Made by a program: the position numbers and the translations under genes. Under the pieces are notes generated by a model. That model did no database searches, had not been told where the DNA came from, and saw only the letters and a list, made by a program, of their open reading frames with translations. A stretch of 64,000 nt of DNA from Tepidanaerobacter acetatoxydans Re1 (lineage in GTDB: Bacteria > Bacillota > Thermosediminibacteria > Thermosediminibacterales > Tepidanaerobacteraceae), in the NCBI RefSeq assembly GCF_000328765.2, contig NC_019954.2, positions 872,501 to 936,500 of the forward strand, read 5' to 3'. Within the stretch, counting starts at the first letter, position 1; every line of letters starts with the position of its first letter. Positions 9,191-16,512 of the stretch are shown here, piece by piece.

Positions 9191-10045
9191 TTGATTAAAA
9201 AATTAAAATCTCATGAATTAAAAAAGCCCGTAAAAACCAAACCATTATCTTCTGTAGTTGCGGTTCTGGTTTTTAGCCTCATGCTTATAAACTCGGGTTT
9301 TGCTTCGGCTGAACCTGTGCCTGCTAAACCTGATACAAATATTTATGTATTTGATTATGCCAACCTTATAGATGAAGCTGACAAACTGGAAATGCAAAAA
9401 ATTGCAAAGACCCTAGATGATAAGACTGAGGCCGAAATAGTTGTTGTCACTGTAAATGACTTATCAAATATGGAGATAGAAGATTATGCCCTCAAATTAT
9501 TTAGGAGCTGGGGAATAGGCGATAAGGAAAAAAATAATGGTATATTAATCATTGTAAATAAAGAAAGTATCTTAAATAATCAAAGGGGACGCATTCGGAT
9601 AGAGGTAGGGTATGGCCTTGAAGGTGCAATAAATGACGGTAAGGCGGGGGCTATTCTTGACAATTTTGCACTGTCCGCTTTTGAAATAGGAGAATATTCC
9701 AAAGGAATCCGAGATACCTTTATGGCAGTTTGTTCTGAAGTTGCCAAGGAATATGGTTTGGATTTAGCAGATGAAGAATTATCAGACCTGCAAAATTATT
9801 CAGTTGCGGAAGACGATGACATAGCTTTTTGGGAAATACTTCTTGCCGTAATAATTTTCATAATTATCCTGATCTTGCTGACTAAAAAACACAGCCGCCG
9901 GTACTACCGCAGGAATCCCTTTAATGGTCCTTTTGGTGGCGGTTTTGGCGGCGGTGGTTTTAGAGGTGGAGGTTTTGGCGGAGGCGGCTTCGGTGGCGGA
10001 GGCTTTGGCGGCGGCAGCAGCGGCGGAGCAGGAGCAAGCCGATAG
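9191..10045 (+). CDS. TPM-domain (YgcG-like) membrane protein with glycine-rich tail
   Basis: About 284 residues. It has a long N-terminal region ending in a signal-type helix (residues 22-40), a TPM domain (about 52-190, starting YVFDYANLID) facing outside, a transmembrane helix near 213-232, and a low-complexity FGGGGFGGG tail of about 35 residues. The tail is encoded by near-tandem repeats at about 9942-10035. The start is TTG 9191 with only a modest ribosome site. It is paired with lemA upstream. TPM domains have been linked to photosystem repair in plants and phosphatase-like activity; the bacterial role is unknown. Confidence 0.85.
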   Translation: MIKKLKSHELKKPVKTKPLSSVVAVLVFSLMLINSGFASAEPVPAKPDTNIYVFDYANLIDEADKLEMQKIAKTLDDKTEAEIVVVTVNDLSNMEIEDYALKLFRSWGIGDKEKNNGILIIVNKESILNNQRGRIRIEVGYGLEGAINDGKAGAILDNFALSAFEIGEYSKGIRDTFMAVCSEVAKEYGLDLADEELSDLQNYSVAEDDDIAFWEILLAVIIFIIILILLTKKHSRRYYRRNPFNGPFGGGFGGGGFRGGGFGGGGFGGGGFGGGSSGGAGASR

Positions 10046-10103
10046 TTTCTTTATAGCTTGAAATGTGCTGCAATAAGAGTTTTTGCAGGAAAAGAGGTGT
10101 ACC

Positions 10104-11756
10104 ATGAATATAACTATCAAGGGTTTTGAAAATATAAGTATTGATAAGGCAATAAAGCTAGTGGAGATAGCAGAGGATTACCAGCATAATTTTAATTCTC
10201 CTATTATTGCTGCCATAGTTGATGGGAACCTTAGAGAACTGACATATGTGCTTGATAAAGATTGTGAAGTAGAGTTTATCGACATGTCGACAGAAACCGG
10301 GATGAAAATATATCTAAGGTCATTGATATTTTTATTTGTAAAGGCTTGCCATGATATCATACCGAACTGTCAGGTTCGTGTTGAACATTCTCTTGGCGAT
10401 GGACTGTATTCCGAGGTAATGGCTGAAGAACCGATAGATGAGGAAGAAGTAGCGGCCGTAGAGAATAGAATGCGGCAGTTGGTTGAAAAGGATGTTCCCA
10501 TTAAAAAAAATAAAATACCCATTGAAGATGCTCTGGATATGTTTGAAAAAGCCGGTATGCAAGATAAAGTAAGGCTGCTGAAGTATCGGAAAGAGGAATA
10601 TATCAATATATATGAACTGGACGGCATGAAAAACTACTTTTACGGATATATGGTGCCATCTACAGGTTATTTAAAATGGTTTAAACTAAAGTTCTATTTG
10701 CCGGGCATTATTTTGCAGCATCCAAGCAAAACAAATCCTACTTATATAGCGCCATATCGCGAGCAGCCAAAACTTTCTAGTATATTTAGAGAATCAAACA
10801 GGTGGGCACAGATTCTGGGGATTCCCGATGTAGGAGCTTTAAATGACTGCATAACATCAGGTAAAAGCGGTGAGGTCATAAGAATAGCCGAGGCCCTCCA
10901 TGAAAAAAAGATAGCCCAGATTGCAGATATTATTTATAAAGACAGCGAACAGTTAAGAATAATTCTTATAGCCGGACCTTCCTCATCGGGCAAAACTACT
11001 TTTGCTCAGAGGCTCATAGTGCAGCTTATGGTAAACGGCCTTAAACCAATTTCTATTTCTTTAGACGATTATTTTCTAGACAGAGATAAGACTCCGCCGG
11101 GTGAGAATGGAAAACCAAACTTTGAAGCATTAGAGGCTATTGATCTGAAGCTTTTTAATCAGCACTTGACAAGACTTATTCAGGGGAAGGAAGTTATTCT
11201 GCCAAAATTCAATTTCCAAACAGGGAAAAGAGAATATAGAAATTCTCCAATAAAAATTGAAAAAGACCAGCCCATTATTATTGAAGGTATTCACGGATTG
11301 AATGAGCATTTAACGGCATCAATTCCGAAAGAAAATAAATTTAAAATATATGTAAGTGCTTTGACTCAAATCAATCTTGACAATCACAACCGTATTTCTA
11401 CCACAGATACAAGATTATTAAGGCGCATTGTTCGCGACAACCGGTGTAGAGCAGCTGATGCCAAAAGAACTATATCTATATGGCCGTCTGTTATGAAAGG
11501 TGCACAAGAAAACATTTTTCCATATCAGGAAGAAGCAGATATAATGTTTAATTCCGCATTAGTCTATGAAATACCCGTACTAAAAAAATATGCGGTTCCA
11601 CTTTTGAAACAAATTAAAATTCAAGAACCGGAGTATATAAAAGCAAACCACCTCTTAAAATTTCTGGAGTATGTGGAACCGATTGATGATGAACGAGATA
11701 TTCCGCTTACATCTATTATACGGGAGTTTATAGGTGGTGGCTGCTTTCATGATTAG
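10104..11756 (+). CDS. Nucleoside kinase (uridine kinase-like) with TGS/threonyl-synthetase-like N-terminus
   Basis: About 550 residues. The N-terminal third resembles the TGS and second additional domains of threonyl-tRNA synthetase, including VEHSLGDGLYSE with the HxxxG-type pocket. The C-terminal half is a uridine-kinase-like P-loop domain with Walker A GPSSSGKTT near residue 291 and a DDYFLDRDKTP catalytic segment near 325. This composite architecture is common in Clostridia and Thermotogae, where it is annotated as nucleoside kinase. ATG 10104 is chosen because GAAAAGAGGTG precedes it; a longer frame from 10083 lacks a ribosome site. The true substrate is unproven. Confidence 0.82.
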   Translation: MNITIKGFENISIDKAIKLVEIAEDYQHNFNSPIIAAIVDGNLRELTYVLDKDCEVEFIDMSTETGMKIYLRSLIFLFVKACHDIIPNCQVRVEHSLGDGLYSEVMAEEPIDEEEVAAVENRMRQLVEKDVPIKKNKIPIEDALDMFEKAGMQDKVRLLKYRKEEYINIYELDGMKNYFYGYMVPSTGYLKWFKLKFYLPGIILQHPSKTNPTYIAPYREQPKLSSIFRESNRWAQILGIPDVGALNDCITSGKSGEVIRIAEALHEKKIAQIADIIYKDSEQLRIILIAGPSSSGKTTFAQRLIVQLMVNGLKPISISLDDYFLDRDKTPPGENGKPNFEALEAIDLKLFNQHLTRLIQGKEVILPKFNFQTGKREYRNSPIKIEKDQPIIIEGIHGLNEHLTASIPKENKFKIYVSALTQINLDNHNRISTTDTRLLRRIVRDNRCRAADAKRTISIWPSVMKGAQENIFPYQEEADIMFNSALVYEIPVLKKYAVPLLKQIKIQEPEYIKANHLLKFLEYVEPIDDERDIPLTSIIREFIGGGCFHD

Positions 11757-11795
11757 GAGTTGCTTAAAACCGAATATTTAAGTTGGAAGTTAAAT

Positions 11796-11824
11796 TTGAC
11801 TTTGTTTTTTGAGTGTGATATATT
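11796..11824 (+). promoter_or_regulatory. Sigma-A promoter of the cold-shock gene
   Basis: TTGACT at 11796-11801, a 17-base spacer, and TATATT at 11819-11824. Transcription would start near 11831, giving a leader of about 45 bases, shorter than the long cold-shock leaders of enteric bacteria. Confidence 0.7.
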
Positions 11825-11874
11825 GAAACCAGATAGACATATATTTTTATTGAGTTTTTAGGAGGAATGAATAA

Positions 11875-12075
11875 TTGCAAGGTAAAGTTAAGTGGTTTAA
11901 CCAAGAAAAAGGCTATGGTTTCATCGAAGTCGAAGGAGACAAAGATGTCTTTGTTCACTATTCGGCAATTCAGCAGGAAGGCTTTAAGACCTTAAAAGAA
12001 GGAGATAGCGTAGAATTTGACGTTGTCGAAGGCCAAAAAGGTCCTCAAGCCGAAAATGTAACATTGGTTCAATAG
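11875..12075 (+). CDS. Cold-shock protein (CSD)
   Basis: A 66-residue single cold-shock domain, the usual CspA/CspB length. It begins [19 protein letters not shown], with RNP1 (KGYGFIEV) and RNP2 (DVFVHYSAI) both intact. It binds single-stranded nucleic acid in the cytoplasm and acts as an RNA chaperone. The start is TTG 11875 with TTAGGAGGAATGA upstream. It is monocistronic, between a good promoter and a terminator, and is followed by the HPF gene. Confidence 0.95.
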   Translation: MQGKVKWFNQEKGYGFIEVEGDKDVFVHYSAIQQEGFKTLKEGDSVEFDVVEGQKGPQAENVTLVQ

Positions 12076-12084
12076 CTGAAAATA

Positions 12085-12110
12085 AGCCTGGGCTATCCCC
12101 CAGGCTTTTT
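12085..12110 (+). terminator. Intrinsic terminator after the cold-shock gene
   Basis: AGCCTGGG pairs with CCCAGGCT across a short loop and is followed by a T-run. Confidence 0.85.
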
Positions 12111-12142
12111 ATGTTTTTACCGCTTGCTGGCGGAAATATAAT

Positions 12143-12171
12143 TTGAATAAACTCGAAATATTATATATAAT
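12143..12171 (+). promoter_or_regulatory. Sigma-A promoter of hpf
   Basis: TTGAAT at 12143-12148, a 17-base spacer, TATAAT at 12166-12171. The predicted leader is about 80 bases. Confidence 0.6.
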
Positions 12172-12203
12172 ATATTTACATATAGCAATAATTGCAATTT
12201 CGG

Positions 12204-12231
12204 ATAAAATGCATCAATCGATGCATTTTAT
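12204..12231 (+). promoter_or_regulatory. 12-bp perfect hairpin in the hpf leader
   Basis: ATAAAATGCATC (12204-12215) pairs exactly with GATGCATTTTAT (12220-12231) around an AATC loop, about 12 bases before the ribosome site. It is not followed by a T-run. A role in mRNA stability or translation control is an inference. Confidence 0.5.
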
Positions 12232-12260
12232 AAAAAATTCCCAGAAGGGAGTTGAGCTTT

Positions 12261-12788
12261 ATGAAATTAAACATCAGCGGTAAAAATTTTACTGTAACAA
12301 AAGCTTTAAAGGACTATGCAGAAAAGAAATTAGGAAAGCTCGAAAGATTCTTCGACAGTGAGGTAGAAGCTCAAGTAACATTAAGTGTCGAAAAAAATCG
12401 GCACATTGTGGAAGTGACTATGCCTATTAATGGCATGCTGCTGCGCGGTGAAACGGAAACCTATGACATGTATTCTTCCATCGACGCTGTAGTGGATAAA
12501 CTGGAAAAACAAATAGAAAAGTATAAGACTAAAACAGCTCGAAACATCAAAAAGAAGTCTTTTGACTACAGCGGAAATGGCAAGAAAGCATCAAATGAAA
12601 ATGAGCCCAGAATTGTAAGAATCAAGAAATTTGCCTTAAAACCCATGGATTTGGAAGAAGCCGTAATGCAGATGGATTTATTGGGTCATGACTTCTTTGT
12701 TTTTTCTAATGCTGAAACTGACGAAGTCAACGTGGTTTATAAGCGCCGCGACGGCAACTACGGTTTGATAGAGCCCGAACTTTTGTAA
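12261..12788 (+). CDS. hpf: Ribosome hibernation promoting factor, long form
   Basis: About 175 residues. The N-terminal HPF/RaiA domain (residues 1-95, starting MKLNISGKNFTVTKALKDY) binds the decoding centre. The C-terminal dimerisation domain (about 118-173, with VRIKKFALKPMDLEEAVMQM) joins two ribosomes into 100S particles. This is the standard long form of Firmicutes. ATG 12261 is preferred over an in-frame TTG at 12252 because the ribosome site AGAAGGGAG covers that TTG. The gene has its own promoter, a hairpin leader and a terminator, so it is monocistronic. Confidence 0.93.
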   Translation: MKLNISGKNFTVTKALKDYAEKKLGKLERFFDSEVEAQVTLSVEKNRHIVEVTMPINGMLLRGETETYDMYSSIDAVVDKLEKQIEKYKTKTARNIKKKSFDYSGNGKKASNENEPRIVRIKKFALKPMDLEEAVMQMDLLGHDFFVFSNAETDEVNVVYKRRDGNYGLIEPELL

Positions 12789-12805
12789 TACTTAAGAATG
12801 AATCA

Positions 12806-12832
12806 AAGCCCGCCTAAACAGCGGGCTTTTTA
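12806..12832 (+). terminator. Intrinsic terminator after hpf
   Basis: AAGCCCGC pairs with GCGGGCTT, followed by TTTT. Confidence 0.85.
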
Positions 12833-12927
12833 ATGTTTATTGATAATATTTTAATCATTATATTTACTATAGAAGGAATTGCCGAATAAAAGTCGAATTT
12901 AAAACATATTAAATGTGGGGTGATATC

Positions 12928-13572
12928 ATGGATTATTTTTCAGAGGAAACTATGCTTATTTCCCATTGCGAGGACCTGATAAAAAAAATAAAGGACATTG
13001 TTTCGGCGAAAATTATAACAGGCCCTGATGGCAAAATAGCGGAAATTCATGTCATATCAAAAACCGGCAGAAGCCCTAAGCAGATAGCAAGAGATGTGGA
13101 ATCAACACTGATAGCATTTCTGGGCTCTGAAATCGACCACAAAAAAATAAGTATTGCACAGATAAATGATGAAAAAAATGTGATGCAGCCGAGATTGAAA
13201 ATATCGAAAATCGCAACAAGCAAAACCCGTAATAATCTTGAAGTAAAGGTTTTACTTGCTGATCCCGAAGGAAAAATCTTAGAAGGATCAGCAACAGGTT
13301 TGACATCACTTCAAAATCGCATGAGAACCACAGCTTGTGCTGCGTTAAATGCTGTGCGGCTTTTTTTGGCTGAGGACTTTGCGCTTTCATTAGATGATGT
13401 ATATACATATAGAATTGGCAACTATCAAGCCGTATCTGTTCTTCTTTTCCTTTCAATGGACGAAAAAGAAGAATATCTTTTAGGCAGTGCTTTAATTAAA
13501 CACGACATCTATGAAGCTGTAGCAGCCGCAGTGCTAGGTGCTGTGAATAGAAGAATAGGCCTGCTGATTTAA
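12928..13572 (+). CDS. Conserved-looking hypothetical protein
   Basis: Protein of about 214 residues that I do not recognise with certainty. It is soluble, with no signal or membrane helix. Residues 15-75 ([15 protein letters not shown] followed by an RDVES helix) look like a small alpha-beta unit. The C-terminal half contains a second alpha-beta pattern ending [16 protein letters not shown] and LLGSALI. A two-repeat dsRNA-binding-like or nucleotide-binding fold is possible but not supported by a motif. ATG 12928 follows GTGGGGTGATATC. The gene is immediately followed by a QueA remnant, so its downstream context has been rearranged. Confidence 0.6.
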   Translation: MDYFSEETMLISHCEDLIKKIKDIVSAKIITGPDGKIAEIHVISKTGRSPKQIARDVESTLIAFLGSEIDHKKISIAQINDEKNVMQPRLKISKIATSKTRNNLEVKVLLADPEGKILEGSATGLTSLQNRMRTTACAALNAVRLFLAEDFALSLDDVYTYRIGNYQAVSVLLFLSMDEKEEYLLGSALIKHDIYEAVAAAVLGAVNRRIGLLI

Positions 13573-13776
13573 ATAACACCAACTACATATTTATCTATCC
13601 AGGCTATAACTTTAAAGCCGTAGACGGCCTTATAACCAACTTTCACCTTCCTAAATCTACCACTATAATGCTTGTCAGTGCTTTCGCGGGAAGTGAAAAG
13701 ATTTTAAACGCGTACAAAGAGGCAGTAAATAAGCGATATAAGTTTTTTAGTTTGGTGATGCAATGTTAATCGTTTA
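13573..13776 (+). pseudogene. queA: C-terminal fragment of QueA (tRNA ribosyltransferase-isomerase)
   Basis: Translating from 13575 gives about 65 residues that match the QueA end: [20 protein letters not shown], then [15 protein letters not shown], then KRYKFFS. The usual FGDAMLI ending is recovered only by adding one base near 13752, so even this tail carries a one-base deletion. The first 270 or so residues of the enzyme are absent and the fragment abuts the stop of the preceding gene. QueA makes epoxyqueuosine in tRNA, and this copy cannot work. A functional copy may exist elsewhere. Confidence 0.85.
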
Positions 13777-13778
13777 GT

Positions 13779-14717
13779 TTAGTATAAATCTGCAAGCTCA
13801 ATATTCAGCACATAGGTATTGCTGTTTGTTGTAAGATACACCATACCGCCTGATGCAGCGCTGATATTAGAGATATCCTGCTCTGCGGTAATTCCGAGTG
13901 AAGAACTTGCGGCATATGTGACAACAGCCGTTTGACTGGCCCTTATTTTGGTCAAAGTCTGTTCAATATTAAATTCCCCGCCGACTATTGCTGATATGCC
14001 GGCATCCGGAATGTAGATGACAGGGGCCACAATATTATCGATTTCAAGCGGCTTTTTATGTGTATTACTCCAAAGATACCTTACTTCTGTAGACATGTTG
14101 ACTTCGAATATTTTTTTATTACTGCGGATATCTCCAGCATGTTTGTCGACTGTCTTATATCTTATTTCTTCATCTGCAGGTCTACCTTTAAGTAATAAAG
14201 ACACTTCCGTATCATTTATTTTTTTTGCTTCTTCAAAAGTAATTCCCTTTTGCCTGGCAATACTTGCGATATACCGGTCTTTAGTATCCGGTGCATAATT
14301 AGTCGTAAACCATGGGGACGTACCCCTTGGTTCTGCATCCACTTGATGCGCCAAGGTCAAGGAAATGCCGTCAGGTGTAGTCTTCCACAACCTAAAATAC
14401 TTCAAGAATTCTTCACTGCCAATACTAATGGTCATATTCACCGGCTTTTTATATTTTTGAAAAACATAACCTTCACCATATCTGCCTCTGTATTTCCACC
14501 CCTTGTTTTCCACAAATGAAATCATTAAATCGGCACCGTCCTCATTTCTTGTGATATACCTTGCCGAATCAATAGGCACCACAATATCATTAGACAATGC
14601 GAGCCTTACGGTACCTTTAATTACTGGTATAGTACTGCCTTCACGAAATAAGGCAGGCGTCAATATTGCTAGGACAAGGGCTGCCGTGATGCAAATAAAT
14701 AAAAGCTTATTTTTCAT
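13779..14717 (-). CDS. Exported protein of unknown function containing a palindromic insert
   Basis: About 312 residues. An N-terminal hydrophobic segment (residues 3-20) suggests export or a membrane anchor; the rest is soluble, beta-rich and not recognised. The start is ATG 14717 behind GAGGAGGAATCAA, preferred to an upstream in-frame ATG. A REP-like palindrome at 14308-14349 is translated in frame as part of the sequence DAEPRGTSPWF and leaves the frame open. The C-terminal 80 residues (ITAEQDISNISAASGGMVYL region) look like a small beta domain. No partner is obvious, and the neighbouring genes are mostly broken. Confidence 0.6.
   Translation of the reverse strand: MKNKLLFICITAALVLAILTPALFREGSTIPVIKGTVRLALSNDIVVPIDSARYITRNEDGADLMISFVENKGWKYRGRYGEGYVFQKYKKPVNMTISIGSEEFLKYFRLWKTTPDGISLTLAHQVDAEPRGTSPWFTTNYAPDTKDRYIASIARQKGITFEEAKKINDTEVSLLLKGRPADEEIRYKTVDKHAGDIRSNKKIFEVNMSTEVRYLWSNTHKKPLEIDNIVAPVIYIPDAGISAIVGGEFNIEQTLTKIRASQTAVVTYAASSSLGITAEQDISNISAASGGMVYLTTNSNTYVLNIELADLY
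14308..14349. repeat. Palindromic element inside a coding region, copy 1
   Basis: AACCATGGGG-ACGTA-CCCCTTGGTT forms a hairpin with one mismatch and is followed by a second small hairpin GCATC/GATGC. A close copy lies at 14751-14795, outside the gene. This copy is in frame within an exported-protein gene. Confidence 0.75.
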
Positions 14718-14750
14718 TTGATTCCTCCTCACTTTATGAAGCTGTTTTAT

Positions 14751-14795
14751 AGAACCAAGGGGACGTACCCCCCTGGTTCTGCATCTCTTGGTGCA
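14751..14795. repeat. Palindromic element, copy 2 (intergenic)
   Basis: AGAACCAAGGGG-ACGTA-CCCCCCTGGTTCT plus a GCATC...GGTGC hairpin, homologous over about 45 bases to 14308-14349. It lies upstream of the exported-protein gene. A related hairpin with AACCAGAGGAACC and GGTTACC follows at about 14917-14940. Confidence 0.7.
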
Positions 14796-14983
14796 TACGT
14801 TTTGATTTTTATTCCATCTGAAGTAAAAAAATCAAGATTACGATTTGTAAAACTTTAACTATGCTTAAAGATTTTAAATGTAAAAGAAAGAAGTATATTT
14901 AACAAGCCTATAGTAACCAGAGGAACCATCCGGTTACCTAGCCATCCACCATTTGGTTTCGCCTTTATCCTTTTAAGCCTTTG

Positions 14984-15544
14984 TCAGAACACCAACGTGT
15001 TTAACCGCCAGCCAGTGCCTTTCTCATATACAAACTCCATTGTTTCCTCACTGTAGGATAGTATATCGTCATCATCCATGCTGTGGGGTACAGTTGCTTC
15101 AACCTTGCACCTATTTCTAAAAACAGTTATGTGATTGATTTTCGCATTTACATAATCAGCCAGGGTGCCCACATCACTTACCGGCCTGCGTATGCGGCCG
15201 TCTATTTCTTCAAAATTTAAATCCTTATAAATCTTTTCAGAAAGCTTGCTTGTGTACACTTCATTTAGCAGATTCAAAATTTTTTCTTTGGAGTTTATCC
15301 GCTCGCCCCTTACATACAGCCAATAGCTATCACCTTCCACTTTTAATTCCGGTGATTTACTGTTAAATGATGATTGAGCATTTACTAAAGATAGGTATAG
15401 GGATTATGATTTTGACATAAGTTCCTTAGCTTGTTCCTCGGAGATTTTATTCCTGCTTAAGGCAAAACCTCTATAAAGAACAAATCCCAGTATGAGAATG
15501 ATTAAGATAAATAAAAAAATAAAACGTTTTTTATATTCCATCAT
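14984..15544 (-). pseudogene. IseA-like exported protein gene with an internal TAA
   Basis: On the minus strand a 187-codon frame runs from ATG 15544 to 14984 with one in-frame TAA at 15406-15404 (codon 47). Before the stop there is a signal or anchor helix (FIFLFILIILILGFVLY) and ISEEQAKELMSKS; after it come the stretches SLYLSLVNAQSSF and KEKILNLLNEVYTSKLSEKI. The pattern of helix, WLYVRGERINSKEK and a dG-xxx-P segment resembles the IseA/YoeB family of DL-endopeptidase inhibitors, at moderate confidence. A GTG at 15340 could restart translation but would lack the signal. It is inactive unless the stop is a sequencing error. Confidence 0.6.
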
Positions 15545-15578
15545 TGATACCCCATTTATATTTATATTCATTAAATAA

Positions 15579-15860
15579 CTATGTCACTTCTTTATTATAT
15601 ACAATTACTCTTTGAATTGATTTTCCACTATAGTAAGACAAGCTGCGTTCCCTACCATTTAGAGCATCAATTATCGTAAAATCTTCTAGGGAACGACCAT
15701 CACCATATACTCCTTTTATTACTACGAAATGTGATTTGTACTTACCATTTTCATACCATTCAAACCCTATTATGACTGGATTTTTATCTTCAAGAGCACC
15801 TACTGCAGTGAATAAGCAGGAACCGAAAGTTAAGAAGTAGTTCCCCATCGCTGTAGACAT
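15579..15860 (-). pseudogene. C-terminal fragment of a C39-like cysteine peptidase, chimeric start
   Basis: The 93-residue frame ends with a segment typical of the C-terminal half of C39-like (papain-fold) proteins: SHFVVIKGVYGDG, FTIIDALNGRERSL and a final IQRVIVYN. The His and Asp of the triad are present, but the N-terminal half with the catalytic Cys is missing. The first codons (MSTAMGN) are read from the 98-bp duplicated segment 15840-15937, so the start is an artefact of recombination. A complete relative is encoded at 18081-18848, which ends with a similar ISRIVVY. Confidence 0.65.
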
Positions 15861-15937
15861 AAAATTTAGTCTTAAGCCTATAATCGTATCCTTGTTTTAC
15901 GTAATAGCTGCCGGAAATAGAGGCTGTAGAGGCATTT
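15840..15937. repeat. 98-bp direct duplication, copy 1
   Basis: It matches 19107-19204 with about 4 differences in 98 bases. On the minus strand it codes for the end of a small secreted-type domain (SGSYYVKQGYDYRLKTKFYV). Here it is fused to a C39-like fragment, while copy 2 is in a longer frame. Confidence 0.9.
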
Positions 15938-16447
15938 AGTATCGCTTTATACAAAGGTCATGATATAAATGAAATAGAACAAAACCAATTACAGACCCGA
16001 TAATGTTTGAAATAATATCATCTATATCGGTTATCCTGTATGTACCGATGATAAAAGATATAAAAAATTGGAGAAATTCCACAGTAAAAGATGAAATAAA
16101 ACCAACTAGAACTATCTCATGAAAAGCGGATATTTCTCTAAACAACAGCGGAGTTAAAAAACCCATTGAAACAAATAGAATAATATTGCCAAAGACTTGT
16201 CGAAAAAGATGATCTGGACTTGGGATTTCTTATTAGTTGAATAATACTTTTAAAAGGAACAAAATTATTTTTAGGGGAATTTGGGACAGCGTTATAAACA
16301 GAAAGCTGACTATATACACAAAAAATAAAAAAATCAAGATATGTTTTGACAGTGATATTTTCTTTTTAATCCCTAAATCAAAACGGCTATATAACCTATC
16401 GACGATATAAATTGAAACAATACAGAATTTATCGTTTGCAAATCCTC
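15936..16447 (-). pseudogene. VanZ-like membrane protein gene broken by tandem stops
   Basis: One minus-strand frame encodes a VanZ-type protein. It has an N-terminal helix, IYIVDRLYSRFDLGIKKK, a helix with IFLFFVYIVSFLFITL, then TAA TAA, then PDHLFRQVFGNIILFVSMGF, FTVEFLQFFISF, and the diagnostic RITDIDDIISNIIGSVIG. The RxxDIDDxxxNxxG motif is the VanZ hallmark. The 76-residue downstream part alone could start at an ATG, but it would lack the first helices. VanZ-like proteins confer teicoplanin resistance in some bacteria; most are of unknown function. Confidence 0.7.
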
Positions 16448-16477
16448 CAAGTCAAATAACCTTATATAAGATTACCG

Positions 16478-16512
16478 GGAGGCCTGCCCATCCGCATTAC
16501 GGATCGCCCCTA
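16478..16512 (-). repeat. Intergenic palindrome of the GTAGGGGCG family
   Basis: Read on the minus strand it begins CTAGGGGCGATCCGTAATGC and continues GGATGGGCAGG, with ATCCG and CGGAT arms forming a hairpin. It belongs to the same family as 2316-2352 and 30699-30729. Confidence 0.5.
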
